Notes: a model not told the origin generated them from the sequence alone. 64,000 nucleotides of DNA from an uncultured Eubacteriales bacterium (GCA_902793325.1 CADBCY010000010.1:30129-94128), one strand, 5' to 3'; positions 27,656-36,290 are shown, counted from the stretch's first letter. Translations and numbers: made by a program.

Positions 27656-28327
27656 TCAGTTGTTGGTCGCCTCGGTGGCAGCCTCGGCAGCGCCCTCGGC
27701 GGCGTCGGCGACGGCCCCGGTGGCAGCCTCGGCGGTGTCGGCAGCGGCGTCGGCAGCACCTTCGACGGCCTCGGTGGCGGCCTCGGCAGCGCCCTCCGCG
27801 GCGTCGGCGACGGCCTCGGTGGCGGCTTCGGCGGTGTCGGCGACGGCGTCGGCAGCACCTTCGACGGCCTCGGTGGCGGCTTCGGCAGCGCCCTCGGCGG
27901 CGTCGGCGGCGGCCTCGGTGGCAGCCTCCGCGGTGTCGGCGGCGGCGTCGGCAGCGTCCGCAACGGTCTCGGCGGCGGCCTCAGCGGTCTCCTCGGCGGC
28001 GTCGGCGGCTTCCTCGGCGGCCTCGGCCACGTCCGCGACGGCCTCCTCCACGGTGCTCGGGGCAGCGGTGGCGGCCTTGTTCATGCTGTGGGTGGTGAAG
28101 ATGGTGGCCAGGATGGCCAGCACGATGAAGCAGGTGGCTGCGATCTTGGTGATCTTCTGCAGCTTGCCCTCCATGCTCTTTCCCTTATTCTTTCCAAAGA
28201 AGGTCTCCGCGCCGCCGCCGATCGCGCCCAGACCCTGGCGCTGGCCCTCCTGCATCAGCACGACGACGATCAGTAAAATGGAAATCAGAATCAGAATGAT
28301 ATCGACGATAATAGACAAAGCGGCCAT
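27656..28327 (-). CDS. secG: SecG translocase subunit with a long acidic repeat tail
   Basis: The first 83 residues are a normal SecG, the small helper of the SecYEG protein channel. Membrane segment 1 (about 4-25) is followed by the cytoplasmic loop with GQGLGAIGGG-type sequence (RQGLGAIGGGAETFFGKNKGK) and membrane segment 2 (about 62-80). Residues 84-223 are an unusual Ala/Glu/Asp/Thr tail with no basic residue, containing three tandem copies of a 33-residue unit (starting at about 130, 163 and 196, the last shortened), each made of three 11-residue blocks. With known SecG topology the tail lies outside the membrane. ATG at 28327 has AAGGAGG upstream. The terminator right after the stop argues that the tail is really translated in this frame. 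Confidence 0.92.
   Translation of the reverse strand: MAALSIIVDIILILISILLIVVVLMQEGQRQGLGAIGGGAETFFGKNKGKSMEGKLQKITKIAATCFIVLAILATIFTTHSMNKAATAAPSTVEEAVADVAEAAEEAADAAEETAEAAAETVADAADAAADTAEAATEAAADAAEGAAEAATEAVEGAADAVADTAEAATEAVADAAEGAAEAATEAVEGAADAAADTAEAATGAVADAAEGAAEAATEATNN
27659..27940 (-). repeat. 99-bp tandem repeat coding for the SecG tail
   Basis: Three in-frame copies (the third shortened) of a 99-bp unit encode ADTAEAATEA... blocks. Copies differ by few codons, which points to recent duplication or gene conversion. Confidence 0.8.
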
Positions 28328-28421
28328 GAAGCATCCTCCTTAAGTATCTTGTGAACCTTGACGCGCCCGCGCCTGGGCCGCGCCATTCCGCACAAAGGCC
28401 CACGTTCACACATGCTTATGA

Positions 28422-28450
28422 ATTATAGCACAGTTCGCGCCAAAACGCAA
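28422..28450 (-). promoter_or_regulatory. Promoter of secG
   Basis: On the minus strand TTGCGT and TATAAT with a 17-base spacer; the -10 is extended (TGTGCTATAAT). Confidence 0.75.
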
Positions 28451-28527
28451 CCGGGTTTGACGGGATTGCGTTTATTAAAAAAGTGTAATTCAGGGCGCGA
28501 AGCGGCGGAGGGCTAACACTTTTCCCC

Positions 28528-28556
28528 TTGATTCTTTCTATCCCGGGGCGTATAAT
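28528..28556 (+). promoter_or_regulatory. Promoter of the MalY-type gene
   Basis: TTGATT and TATAAT with a 17-base spacer, 35 bases before the chosen start. Confidence 0.75.
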
Positions 28557-28590
28557 GGCAGTATATTGTCGATAACGGGGGATGAATGCC

Positions 28591-29772
28591 GTGAAACCGG
28601 AGCTGCGCGCGCTCTTGGACGCGCCTGTGGATCGCAGGGGAACGCACTGTGAGAAGTGGGACGGGCTGGAAGAACACTACGGCCGCGCCGACCTGCTGGC
28701 CATGTGGGTGGCGGACATGGACTTTCCCACCGTGCCGCAGGTGACCGAGGCGCTGGTCGAGCGCGCGAAGCACCCCATCTACGGCTATACGGACAACGCC
28801 GAGGCGGACCGCAGGGCCGAGGTGGGCTGGCTGGCCCGCCGCCACGGGCTGCGGGTGGAGCCGGAGTGGATCCGCTTCAGCCCCGGCGTGGTGGACAGCC
28901 TGTTCTTCTGCGTGCGCGCGCTGACGGAGCCCGGCGACGCCGTGGTGGTGCAGCCCCCGGTGTACGGCCCCTTCTACACGGCGGCCAGGCTGTTCGAGCG
29001 GCCCATCGTGAAAAACCCCCTCGTCCTGGACGGCGACGGGTGGCGCATGGACCTTGAGGACCTGGAGGCGAAGTTCGCCGCGGGCGCGAAGCTGATGCTG
29101 CTGTGCAACCCCCACAACCCGGTGGGCCGCGTGTGGCGCGCGGACGAGCTCGAGGCGGTGGTGGCGCTCGCGCGGCGCTACGGCGCGACGGTGATCTCCG
29201 ACGAGATCCACGCCGAGTTCGCGCTGGACGGCCGGCACACCACCCGCATCCTGAGCCTGGACGGCGCGGCGGAGTGCTGCGTGATGCTGACCTCCGCCAC
29301 CAAGGCGTTCAACCTGGCGGGGCTGCGGCAGTCGTCGGTGATCATCCGCGACGAGGCCCTGCGCGGGAAGGTCGCGGCGGAGATCGAGCGCGCCCACGCC
29401 GCGGGGCCCAATCTGTTCGGGGCCATCGCCCAGACGGCGGCCTATACCCATGGCGACGACTGGATGGACGCGGTGCTGGAGTACGTGACGGAAAACCGGG
29501 ACTGGGCGGTGGACTTCCTGCGCCGCGAGCTGCCGGAGATCCGCTGCGTGCCGCCGGAGGGCACCTACCTGCTGTGGCTGGACCTTCGCGGCCTGGGGCT
29601 TTCCCACCGGGAGCTCCTCAGCCTGATGACGGAGGGAGCCCATGTGGCCGTGAACGACGGCCTGTTCTTCGGCGAGGAGGGCCGCGGCTGGATCCGGCTG
29701 AACCTGGCGACCCAGCGGGCCAACGTGGTGAAGGCCCTCGAGAATATGCGCAGCGCGATACGGAGTCGGTAA
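28591..29772 (+). CDS. MalY/PatB-type pyridoxal-phosphate C-S lyase/aminotransferase
   Basis: This 393-aa fold-type I PLP enzyme has MWVADMDFPTVPQV near the N-terminus, typical of the MalY/PatB family (cystathionine beta-lyase activity), CNPHNPVGRVW (about 170-180), ISDEIHAEF (about 202-210) and the PLP lysine in TSATKAFNLAGLRQS (about 236-250). It would cleave cystathionine or Cys-S conjugates, or transaminate. The start is uncertain: GTG at 28591 has GGGGGA 8 bases upstream, whereas ATG at 28582 sits directly against that site. The downstream exonuclease gene follows after 3 bases, so they are one operon. Confidence 0.88.
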   Translation: MKPELRALLDAPVDRRGTHCEKWDGLEEHYGRADLLAMWVADMDFPTVPQVTEALVERAKHPIYGYTDNAEADRRAEVGWLARRHGLRVEPEWIRFSPGVVDSLFFCVRALTEPGDAVVVQPPVYGPFYTAARLFERPIVKNPLVLDGDGWRMDLEDLEAKFAAGAKLMLLCNPHNPVGRVWRADELEAVVALARRYGATVISDEIHAEFALDGRHTTRILSLDGAAECCVMLTSATKAFNLAGLRQSSVIIRDEALRGKVAAEIERAHAAGPNLFGAIAQTAAYTHGDDWMDAVLEYVTENRDWAVDFLRRELPEIRCVPPEGTYLLWLDLRGLGLSHRELLSLMTEGAHVAVNDGLFFGEEGRGWIRLNLATQRANVVKALENMRSAIRSR

Positions 29773-29775
29773 TAC

Positions 29776-30396
29776 GTGATGGAGCTTTTCAAGAAATGGT
29801 TTTCCCGTCCCAGGCCGGAGAAGCAGATCGCCGTGGACGTGGAACTCGACGGACTGCACCCCAGCCATATCATCCAACTGTCCTACCTGATTATCGAAGG
29901 CAAGAGGGTGCGCGGCAAGAACTTCTACTTCCGCGCGCGGGCCATCAACCGCTACGCCCGCCAGGTGCACGGGCTGAGCGTGTCCGACCTGCGCCGCCTC
30001 TCGGGCGGGCAGACGCTGGCCGACCGCGCCGAGGAGGTCTACAACGACTTCAAGGATTGCAGCATGGTCATCGGCCACGACGTGGCGGGGGACGTGAAGT
30101 ACATCCGCCGGGAGCTGGCGCAGTACGGCTACAAGCTGCCGCCGCTGCCCGTGTTCTGCACGCTGAAGCACTACACCGAGGAGGCGCACATTCCCCGCAA
30201 GGACAACCCGAAGCTCATCAAGCCGCCCAAGCTGGTGGAGCTGACGCAGTACTTCGGCCTGAGCGAGGAATTCATCGCCCGGAAGTGCCACCGCTGGTAC
30301 GGCGAGGGCGGGGATCATCCCCACGACGCCCGCTACGACGCCGCCGCGGCCTACCTGGTCATGCTGGTGGGCGAGAAGCTGCCCTGCCCGAAATAA
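29776..30396 (+). CDS. DEDDh-type 3'-5' exonuclease domain protein
   Basis: This 206-aa protein is a DnaQ/RNase T-like nuclease. It shows motif I in IAVDVELDGL (about 18-27, D-x-E), motif II in IGHDVAGDVKYIRREL (about 98-113) and motif III in HDARYDAAAAYLV (about 181-193), so the four acidic residues and the His are all present. It probably acts alone on DNA or RNA ends; the substrate is unknown. The start may be GTG 29776 (closer to GGAG) or ATG 29779. It follows the MalY-type gene by 3 bases. Confidence 0.8.
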   Translation: MMELFKKWFSRPRPEKQIAVDVELDGLHPSHIIQLSYLIIEGKRVRGKNFYFRARAINRYARQVHGLSVSDLRRLSGGQTLADRAEEVYNDFKDCSMVIGHDVAGDVKYIRRELAQYGYKLPPLPVFCTLKHYTEEAHIPRKDNPKLIKPPKLVELTQYFGLSEEFIARKCHRWYGEGGDHPHDARYDAAAAYLVMLVGEKLPCPK

Positions 30397-30430
30397 CGCA
30401 TGCGCCGCCGTCCGGGGACGGCGAACGATC

Positions 30431-30486
30431 AACCGAAGCCCCTCCCATTGCGAAAGCCCCTCGCATTGCGAGGGGCTTCGGTTTTG
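30431..30486 (+). terminator. Nested double hairpin terminator between convergent genes
   Basis: An inner 11-bp stem (30454-30464 with 30468-30478) and a competing outer pairing (30431-30443 with 30471-30483) share the same 3' arm, followed by GGTTTTGTC. The 5' arms are near-identical direct repeats, which suggests duplication of one arm. Confidence 0.75.
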
Positions 30487-31719
30487 TCAGTTCGCTCCGT
30501 CCGCCCAGTTGCCGTTGCGGAACACGGGCACGGTGCGGCCGTCGCGGGTGATGGCGTCGATGTTCATGTCGGCGGTGCCGATCATGAAGTCCACGTGGAT
30601 CATGGAGTCGTTGACGCCCAGCGCGCGGCATTCCTCCAGCGTCCTGTCCTGGTAGCCCGCGATGGTGTCCGCGAACCCCATGCCCAGCGCCAGGTGGCAG
30701 GCGGCGTTTTCGTCGAACAGGGTATTGAAGAACAGGATCCCGCTGTTGCGGATGGGGGAGTCGTAGGGCACCAGCGCGCATTCGCCCAGGCAGGCCGCGC
30801 CCTCGTCCATGGTGATGATGGTGGTCAGGGCGTCGTTGTTCACGTCGGCGTGCCACTCCACGGCCCTGCCGCCCTCGAAGCGAATCCAGAATCCATCGAT
30901 CAACTGGCCCTCCCAGCTCAGCGGCATGGAGGCGTACACGACGCCCTCCGCCTGCCCGCGCATGGGGGAGATGAAGCACTCCTCGGTGGGGATGTTGGGG
31001 TTGAAGAATACGCCCTGCAGGCTGGTGTCTCCGCCGCCCTTGAACTCGGCCTCGGGGATCATGCCCACGGTGAAGTCGGTGCCGTTGCCGGCGGTGTAGT
31101 GCAGCTTCTCGATGCCCAGCCCGTTCAGCCAGGCGCAGCGGGCGTGCAGGTTCCGATTGTGGGCCTCCCAGGCGGCCACGGGGTCGTCGTCCACGCGGCT
31201 GGCGGCCAGTATGGCCTCCCACAGCTTCTCCACGGCCTGGCGTTTCGTGAGCCCCGGGAACAGGCGCCTGGCCCAGGCCGCGCCGGGCACGGCGGCGATG
31301 CACCACTGGTACCGGTTCTCCATCCGGTCGCGGTAGCCCTTGATGATGGGGTACTGGGCCTGGCGGCCCTTGCTCATCTTCTCCTGGTCCACGCCCTTGA
31401 GCACGTCGGGGTCCTGGTCGTCGATGTAGATGCGGCAGGGCAGGTTCGCCACGTAGTGCTTCCAGCGGGCCTCCTCCCAGTCGGACAGTGTGGACAGGTT
31501 CTCCAGGCTCCGGTACTTCACGTGGGTCCGGGTCAGCTCGGGGCAGTCCCAGTCCACCACCACGCGGGCCGCGCCGCAACGGTAGCATTCCTCCACCAGC
31601 ATTTGCACGAACTCCGGCTGCTCCAGCCCGGCGGTGATGAACACCTCCTGGCCCTTCTGCACGTTCGCTCCGCTGGCGGCGATCAGGTGCGCGTACTTGC
31701 GCAGGATGCGCTTCTTCAC
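30487..31719 (-). CDS. M29-family aminopeptidase
   Basis: This 410-aa cytoplasmic metallopeptidase would release N-terminal residues from peptides. It shows the family features GANVQKGQEVFITAGLEQ (N-terminal), AGNGTDFTVGMIPEAEF (about 215-231), the metal ligand Glu region NIPTEECFISPMRG (about 245-260), HLALGMGFADT (His ligand, about 343-353) and NDSMIHVDFMIGT (about 372-384). GTG at 31719 has GGAGAGG upstream. It lies 51 bases after the MATE gene on the same strand, so co-transcription is likely. Confidence 0.9.
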   Translation of the reverse strand: MKKRILRKYAHLIAASGANVQKGQEVFITAGLEQPEFVQMLVEECYRCGAARVVVDWDCPELTRTHVKYRSLENLSTLSDWEEARWKHYVANLPCRIYIDDQDPDVLKGVDQEKMSKGRQAQYPIIKGYRDRMENRYQWCIAAVPGAAWARRLFPGLTKRQAVEKLWEAILAASRVDDDPVAAWEAHNRNLHARCAWLNGLGIEKLHYTAGNGTDFTVGMIPEAEFKGGGDTSLQGVFFNPNIPTEECFISPMRGQAEGVVYASMPLSWEGQLIDGFWIRFEGGRAVEWHADVNNDALTTIITMDEGAACLGECALVPYDSPIRNSGILFFNTLFDENAACHLALGMGFADTIAGYQDRTLEECRALGVNDSMIHVDFMIGTADMNIDAITRDGRTVPVFRNGNWADGAN

Positions 31720-31770
31720 GGTCGTCCTCTCCTTTATTTCGATATAAATGCCATTAATGGTTGCCCGCCG

Positions 31771-33108
31771 CTACGCCGGGCGGAGGGTCTCCACGTTCAT
31801 CCGCCGCAGCAGCGCGAGGTAGGCGGCGCTGGACAGCGCCCACGTGAAGGGATAGATCCAGTACGCCAGGCCGATGGTGTGGAAGATTTGCCCCACCGTG
31901 AACAGCGCCACGATGCGCACCGCGCACCAGCAGCTCAGCATGATGACCATGGGCGTCATGGGGCGGCCCAGCCCGCGCATCACCGCCGAGGCCACGTGGG
32001 AGAAGCCCACCAGCCCGAAGAAGAGCGCGCAGGTGCGCGTGCGGCCCATGCCGAAGCGCACGACCTCGGGGTCGCGGTTGAACAGCGCGATGACCTGCGG
32101 CGCGAACAGGAACAGCACCGCGCCCAGCACCTCGATCACCGCCACCGCGCTCCACAGCCCGAAGCGCATGCCCCGGCGCACGCGGTCGTAGCGCCGCGCG
32201 CCCATGTTCTGGCTGATGAAGGTGGTCATGGCCATCGAGAACGCCGTGATCGGCAGGAACGCGAAGCCCTCCACCTTGAAGGACGCCCCGATGCCCGCCA
32301 TGGCCAGGCTGCCGAAGGAATTGATGTAGGACTGGATCAGTATGTTGGACAGGTCGATCACGCAGGCCTGCAGCGCCGTGGGCAGGCCGTTGCGCGCGAT
32401 GAACCGCAGGTTGTCCCGGTCCATCCGCAGGCGACGCGGCTCCAGGCGGATGGCGCTCTTGGCGCGCATGAGCCGCGCGGCGGCGAGGGCCATGCTCAGC
32501 AACTGCGAGAGCACCGTGGCGATGGCCGCGCCCTCCACGCCCATGCCGAAGCCCGCCACGAACAGCACGTCCAGCGCGATGTTCACCAGACTGCTGACGA
32601 TCAGGTAGATCAGCGGGTGGCGGCTGTCCCCGGCGGCCTGCAGCACGCCCACCAGCACGTTGTACATGATGAGCCCCACGGAGCCGCCGAAGTAGATGCG
32701 CAGGTAGCGCACGGCCTCGGGAAAGACCTCCGCGGGCGTGTCCATCCAGCGCAGCACGGTGGGGGAGATCCACACGCCCAGCAGCGAGATGACCGCGCTG
32801 CCCGCCAGGCCCAGCAGCACCGCCGTGTGCACGGCCCGGCGCGTCTGTTCGTCGTCCTCCGCGCCGATGTGCCGCGCGATGACGACCCCCGCGCCGATGG
32901 CGAAGCCCAGGAAGAACCCGATGAGCAGGTTCACGAAGGCGGCGTTGGCGCTGACCGCAGCCAGCGCGGTGGGGCCGAGAAAGTTGCCCACGATGAGGGC
33001 GTCGGCGGTGTTGTAGAGCTGCTGGAACAGGTAGCCCACGAACACGGGCAGCGCGAAGCCGATGATCTGCCTGCGGATGCTGCCCTCGGTCATGCGGTTG
33101 GTCTCCAT
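31771..33108 (-). CDS. MATE-family multidrug/cation antiporter
   Basis: This 445-aa polytopic membrane protein with about 12 predicted segments belongs to the MATE exporters, which expel drugs or metabolites using Na+ or H+. Typical stretches are LPVFVGYLFQQLYNTADALIVG at the N-terminus, ALAAVSANAAFVNLLIGFFLG and GVEGAAIATVLSQLLSMALA. The substrate is not predictable. ATG at 33108 is chosen (GGGAGG 6 bases upstream); the frame's long extension to 33807 is antisense to the next gene and is not real. Confidence 0.92.
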   Translation of the reverse strand: METNRMTEGSIRRQIIGFALPVFVGYLFQQLYNTADALIVGNFLGPTALAAVSANAAFVNLLIGFFLGFAIGAGVVIARHIGAEDDEQTRRAVHTAVLLGLAGSAVISLLGVWISPTVLRWMDTPAEVFPEAVRYLRIYFGGSVGLIMYNVLVGVLQAAGDSRHPLIYLIVSSLVNIALDVLFVAGFGMGVEGAAIATVLSQLLSMALAAARLMRAKSAIRLEPRRLRMDRDNLRFIARNGLPTALQACVIDLSNILIQSYINSFGSLAMAGIGASFKVEGFAFLPITAFSMAMTTFISQNMGARRYDRVRRGMRFGLWSAVAVIEVLGAVLFLFAPQVIALFNRDPEVVRFGMGRTRTCALFFGLVGFSHVASAVMRGLGRPMTPMVIMLSCWCAVRIVALFTVGQIFHTIGLAYWIYPFTWALSSAAYLALLRRMNVETLRPA

Positions 33109-33195
33109 GCCGCGCCTCCCTCCTTCGACCGTGCAGGGTCTATTGTAGCACTTTGGGGGCGGCGCGTGTGTTATATCCCGGAAAAACTTCGGGCG

Positions 33196-33224
33196 TTGCG
33201 CGGGCGGGCGGGATGTGCTATAAT
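33196..33224 (+). promoter_or_regulatory. Promoter of the DUF2284 gene
   Basis: TTGCGC and TATAAT with a 17-base spacer; the -10 is extended (TGTGCTATAAT). Confidence 0.7.
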
Positions 33225-33252
33225 CGGGGCAACGGGAAACGGAGGGATCGGA

Positions 33253-33786
33253 ATGGACCGGGAGCTGCTGGAGCGACAACTGGCGGAGCTGCCGCTGTAC
33301 GCCTGCGAGTTCATTCGCACGGACGAGCTGCTGTTCTCCGAGCGGGTGCGCTACATCTGCCGCACCGAGTGCGCCATGTACGGCCGGAGCTGGGCCTGCC
33401 CGCCCGCCGTGGGCACGGTGGAGGCGTGCAGGGAGAGGGTCATGGGCTTTGAGGAAGGGCTGCTGATCGCCACCATCACCGAGGTAAGCGACATCGCCAA
33501 CATCGAGGAGACGCTCGCCACCCGCGCGCCGCACGAGGAGATCACCCGTCAGGTGGCGGAGCTCATCCGCGCGCAGGGTCTGGAGACGATGACGCTGTCC
33601 ACCGAGGCCTGCGCCCACTGCGCGAAGTGCACCTATCCCGACGCGCCCTGCCGGCACCCGGATCGCATGTTCCCCTGCGTGGAGAGCCACGGCATACTGG
33701 TCACGGACCTGGCCGAGAAGCACGGCATCGACTTCATGGCCGAGGGCAACCTGGTCACGTGGTTCTCGCTGATCCTGTACCGCTGA
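33253..33786 (+). CDS. DUF2284 Cys-rich metal-binding protein
   Basis: This 177-aa protein is a match to DUF2284, predicted metal- or Fe-S-binding proteins of anaerobes. Cysteines cluster in CRTECAMYGRSWACPP (about 36-51) and in CAHCAKCTYPDAPC followed by RMFPCVESHGI (about 121-150), enough for one or two clusters. The biological role is unknown. ATG at 33253 has GGAGGG 6 bases upstream. It has its own promoter and is transcribed away from the MATE gene. Confidence 0.85.
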   Translation: MDRELLERQLAELPLYACEFIRTDELLFSERVRYICRTECAMYGRSWACPPAVGTVEACRERVMGFEEGLLIATITEVSDIANIEETLATRAPHEEITRQVAELIRAQGLETMTLSTEACAHCAKCTYPDAPCRHPDRMFPCVESHGILVTDLAEKHGIDFMAEGNLVTWFSLILYR

Positions 33787-33814
33787 GCGGCGGAAATTTC
33801 GCCCCAAAAGGGTA

Positions 33815-33843
33815 TTGACATCCCGCGGCGAATGGTGTATAAT
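33815..33843 (+). promoter_or_regulatory. Promoter of tRNA-Val
   Basis: TTGACA and TATAAT with a 17-base spacer, 14 bases before the tRNA. Confidence 0.9.
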
Positions 33844-33857
33844 TGCATTTGTCGCTT

Positions 33858-33931
33858 GGGGTTATAGCTCAGTTGGTTAGAGCGTCACGTTGACATCGTG
33901 AAGGTCATAGGTTCGAGCCCTACTAACCCCA
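33858..33931 (+). tRNA. tRNA-Val (anticodon GAC)
   Basis: A 74-nt cloverleaf with acceptor GGGGTTA/TAACCCC, D-arm GCTCAGTTGGTTAGAGC, anticodon stem TCACG/CGTGA around TTGACAT, T-arm ATAGGTTCGAGCCCTAC and discriminator A. The CCA is not encoded. Confidence 0.97.
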
Positions 33932-33938
33932 CTGTATC

Positions 33939-33966
33939 CACCGCCCGGAACAGGGCGGTGTTTTTT
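33939..33966 (+). terminator. Terminator of tRNA-Val
   Basis: An 8-bp perfect stem CACCGCCC/GGGCGGTG followed by six T residues. Confidence 0.93.
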
Positions 33967-34021
33967 GCGCCCATAACCGCCGGAAGCGGGCCCCGGAAGC
34001 GGGCGGGAGCGCATCTGCGTC

Positions 34022-34049
34022 TTGCCATTTCGCCGCGTTCTGGTATAAT
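34022..34049 (+). promoter_or_regulatory. Promoter of the epimerase gene
   Basis: TTGCCA and TATAAT with a 16-base spacer, about 95 bases before the ATG. Confidence 0.6.
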
Positions 34050-34143
34050 AGTAGATAACCGGCGCCGGCGCGTCCGGCGGCCATCGAAGCAACATCGCCG
34101 CCCCGGCGGGGCGGGACGACCGAGCGTGAGGAGCGTGAAGCGA

Positions 34144-35187
34144 ATGAAGGCATTGTTTATCGGCGGCACGGGCACCATCAGCGCCGCCATCGTGCGCCGA
34201 CTGATCCGGGAGGGGAACTGGGAGGTCTGGCTGCTGAACCGGGGCAACCGGCCCGAGGCCGTTCCCGAGGGCGCGCGGGTGATCGTCGCGGACATCCGGG
34301 ACGAGGAGGGCGTGCGGGCGAAGCTCGGGGACCTGCGCTTCGACGCGGTCTGCGAGTTCATCGGCTTCGTGCGCGCGGACGTGGAGCGGGACTACCGGCT
34401 GTTCCGGGACCGGACGAACCAGTACATCTTCACCAGCTCCGCCTCCGCCTACAACAAGCCCGCCGCGAGCCACGTGCTCACCGAGGGCACCAGCCTCGCC
34501 AATCCCTACTGGCAGTATTCCCGGGACAAGATCGCCTGCGAGGATTTCCTGATGGAGCGCTGGCGCGAGGACGGCTTCCCCGTGACCATCGTGCGGCCCA
34601 GCCATACCTACGACGAGCGCAGGATCCCCGTGGCGCTGCACGGCGCGCAGGGCTCCTGGCAGGTGATCGAGCGCATGCGGCGGGGCAGGCCCGTGATCAT
34701 CCCGGGGGACGGCTCCTCGCTGTGGACGTTGACCTTCAACACCGACTTCGCCAGGGGCTACGCCGGGCTGATGGGCAACCGCCGCGCCATCGGCGAGGCC
34801 TTCCAGATCACCGGCGACGAAACGCTGACCTGGGATCAGATCCACGCGACCATCGCCGACGCGCTGGGCGTGCCGCTGTCGGCGTACCACGTGGCCAGCG
34901 ACTACCTGGCGGAGGCGGGCGCGCCCTGCGGCTACGACTTCCGCGGCAGCCTGCTGGGGGACAAGGCGGTGTCGGTGGTGTTCGACAACGCCAAGCTGAA
35001 GCGCGCCGTGCCGTGGATGCGCACGGAGGTGCCCTTCCACCGGGGCGTGCGGATCGCGCTGGACTACGTGCTCGCCCATCCCGAGTGCCAGAGGGCGGAC
35101 CCCGCGTTCGACGCCTGGTGCGACCGGGTCATCGACGCGCTCGAGGCCTCGAAGGCCGGGCTGAAGGCGATCGGCGCGAAACCGTGA
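34144..35187 (+). CDS. NAD-dependent epimerase/dehydratase (extended SDR)
   Basis: This 347-aa Rossmann protein has the nucleotide-binding motif LFIGGTGTISAAIV (4-17), VADIRDEEGV, FTSSASAYNK (about 97-106; the Ser and Tyr of the SDR site) and YSRDKIACED (about 124-133, the active-site Tyr-x3-Lys as YSRDK). It would modify a nucleotide sugar or a related substrate; specificity is not evident. ATG at 34144 gives the glycine-rich motif at the expected distance; the longer frame crosses tRNA-Val. It is a single gene followed by the lactate/malate dehydrogenase gene with its own promoter. Confidence 0.85.
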   Translation: MKALFIGGTGTISAAIVRRLIREGNWEVWLLNRGNRPEAVPEGARVIVADIRDEEGVRAKLGDLRFDAVCEFIGFVRADVERDYRLFRDRTNQYIFTSSASAYNKPAASHVLTEGTSLANPYWQYSRDKIACEDFLMERWREDGFPVTIVRPSHTYDERRIPVALHGAQGSWQVIERMRRGRPVIIPGDGSSLWTLTFNTDFARGYAGLMGNRRAIGEAFQITGDETLTWDQIHATIADALGVPLSAYHVASDYLAEAGAPCGYDFRGSLLGDKAVSVVFDNAKLKRAVPWMRTEVPFHRGVRIALDYVLAHPECQRADPAFDAWCDRVIDALEASKAGLKAIGAKP

Positions 35188-35239
35188 CGGAACCGACAGG
35201 GTTTTTCGCGGTTTCGGGGCAGAAACTGTCGGAATGCCC

Positions 35240-35268
35240 TTGACGCGCGGCGCGGGGATTTTTATAAT
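35240..35268 (+). promoter_or_regulatory. Promoter of the lactate/malate dehydrogenase gene
   Basis: TTGACG and TATAAT with a 17-base spacer. Upstream, CCGACAG and CTGTCGG (about 35198-35233) form a spaced dyad of unknown role. Confidence 0.7.
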
Positions 35269-35324
35269 AGAAGAGGCGCAACTCAGACCGCGAACCGGAC
35301 TGCGAATACAGGGAGGATTGCAGC

Positions 35325-36272
35325 ATGAGCAACAAGATCACCATTATCGGCGCGGGCAGCGTCGGCTCCACCATTGCCTTCATGATGGCGGTAAAGGGCC
35401 TCGCCGCCGAGATCGTCATTATCGATATCAACGAGAAGAAGGCCCTGGGCGAGGCCATGGACATCCGCCAGGGCACGGCCTTCACCGCCCCGGTGAAGAT
35501 CTACGCCGGGCGCTACGCCGACGCCGCGGGCTCCGACATCGTGGTCATCACCTCCGGCACGGCCAGGAAGCCCGGCCAGAGCCGCCTGGACCTGGCACAG
35601 GTGAACGTGAACATCATGAAGTCCATTGCCGGGGAGATCTCCGCGGTATGCCCCGACGCCGTGTACGTCATCGTCAGCAACCCCGTGGACGTGCTGACCT
35701 ACGTGTTCAACAGGGTCACCGACGTTCCCGAGCGCCACATCATCGGCACCGGCACGCTGCTCGACACCGCGCGCCTGCGCTCCCGCCTGGCGGACTACCT
35801 GGACGTGAGCCAGAGCGACGTGCAGGCCTACGTGCTGGGCGAGCACGGCGACAGCTCGTTCGTGCCCTGGTCCCTGGCGCAGGTGGGCAACGTGCCCATC
35901 GGCCAGTTCCAGCAGGCCGTGCATGGCCGCGACGACATCCAGATGGCGCTGGACTTCGGTCACATCGAGGAGTACATGCGCACCTCCGGCAGCAAGATCA
36001 TCGCCCGCAAGGGCGCCACGTTCTACGCCATCGCCATGTCCGTGTGCCACATCTGCGAGATGCTGTACAGCGACGCCAACGCGGTCATCACCGTGTCCAG
36101 CATGATGCACGGCGAGTACGGCATCGAGGACGTGTGCCTCAGCCTGCCCACGATCATCAACGCCAAGGGCATGACCGGCAAGGTGCTGCCGAAGATGACC
36201 GACGAGGAGGCGGAGAAGCTCCGCCACAGCGCCGAAGTGCTGAAGGACATCATCCGCCAGGTGAACATCTGA
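35325..36272 (+). CDS. L-lactate/malate dehydrogenase family enzyme
   Basis: This 315-aa NAD-dependent 2-hydroxyacid dehydrogenase has the Rossmann motif IIGAGSVGSTIAF (7-19), D34 for NAD choice, the substrate loop TSGTARKPGQSRLDL (76-90), SNPVDVLTYV and the catalytic-His motif LGEHGDSSF (about 172-180). GEHGDS and RLDL are lactate-dehydrogenase-like, but R81 sits where lactate dehydrogenases have the specificity Gln ('Q102') and malate dehydrogenases have Arg. I therefore call the family and leave the substrate open. The ATG at 35325 follows GGGAGGATTGCAGC. Confidence 0.88.
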   Translation: MSNKITIIGAGSVGSTIAFMMAVKGLAAEIVIIDINEKKALGEAMDIRQGTAFTAPVKIYAGRYADAAGSDIVVITSGTARKPGQSRLDLAQVNVNIMKSIAGEISAVCPDAVYVIVSNPVDVLTYVFNRVTDVPERHIIGTGTLLDTARLRSRLADYLDVSQSDVQAYVLGEHGDSSFVPWSLAQVGNVPIGQFQQAVHGRDDIQMALDFGHIEEYMRTSGSKIIARKGATFYAIAMSVCHICEMLYSDANAVITVSSMMHGEYGIEDVCLSLPTIINAKGMTGKVLPKMTDEEAEKLRHSAEVLKDIIRQVNI

Positions 36273-36290
36273 CGGCGCGCCGAACACCGC

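Noticed and set aside
27659-27940. Direct repeats read as CRISPR or non-coding satellite
   Set aside because: The 99-bp units keep the secG frame open to a stop directly before a terminator, so they are coding.
31771-33807. N-terminally extended MATE protein of 678 residues
   Set aside because: The extra 233 codons are antisense to the DUF2284 gene. A good ribosome binding site and the family N-terminus place the start at 33108.
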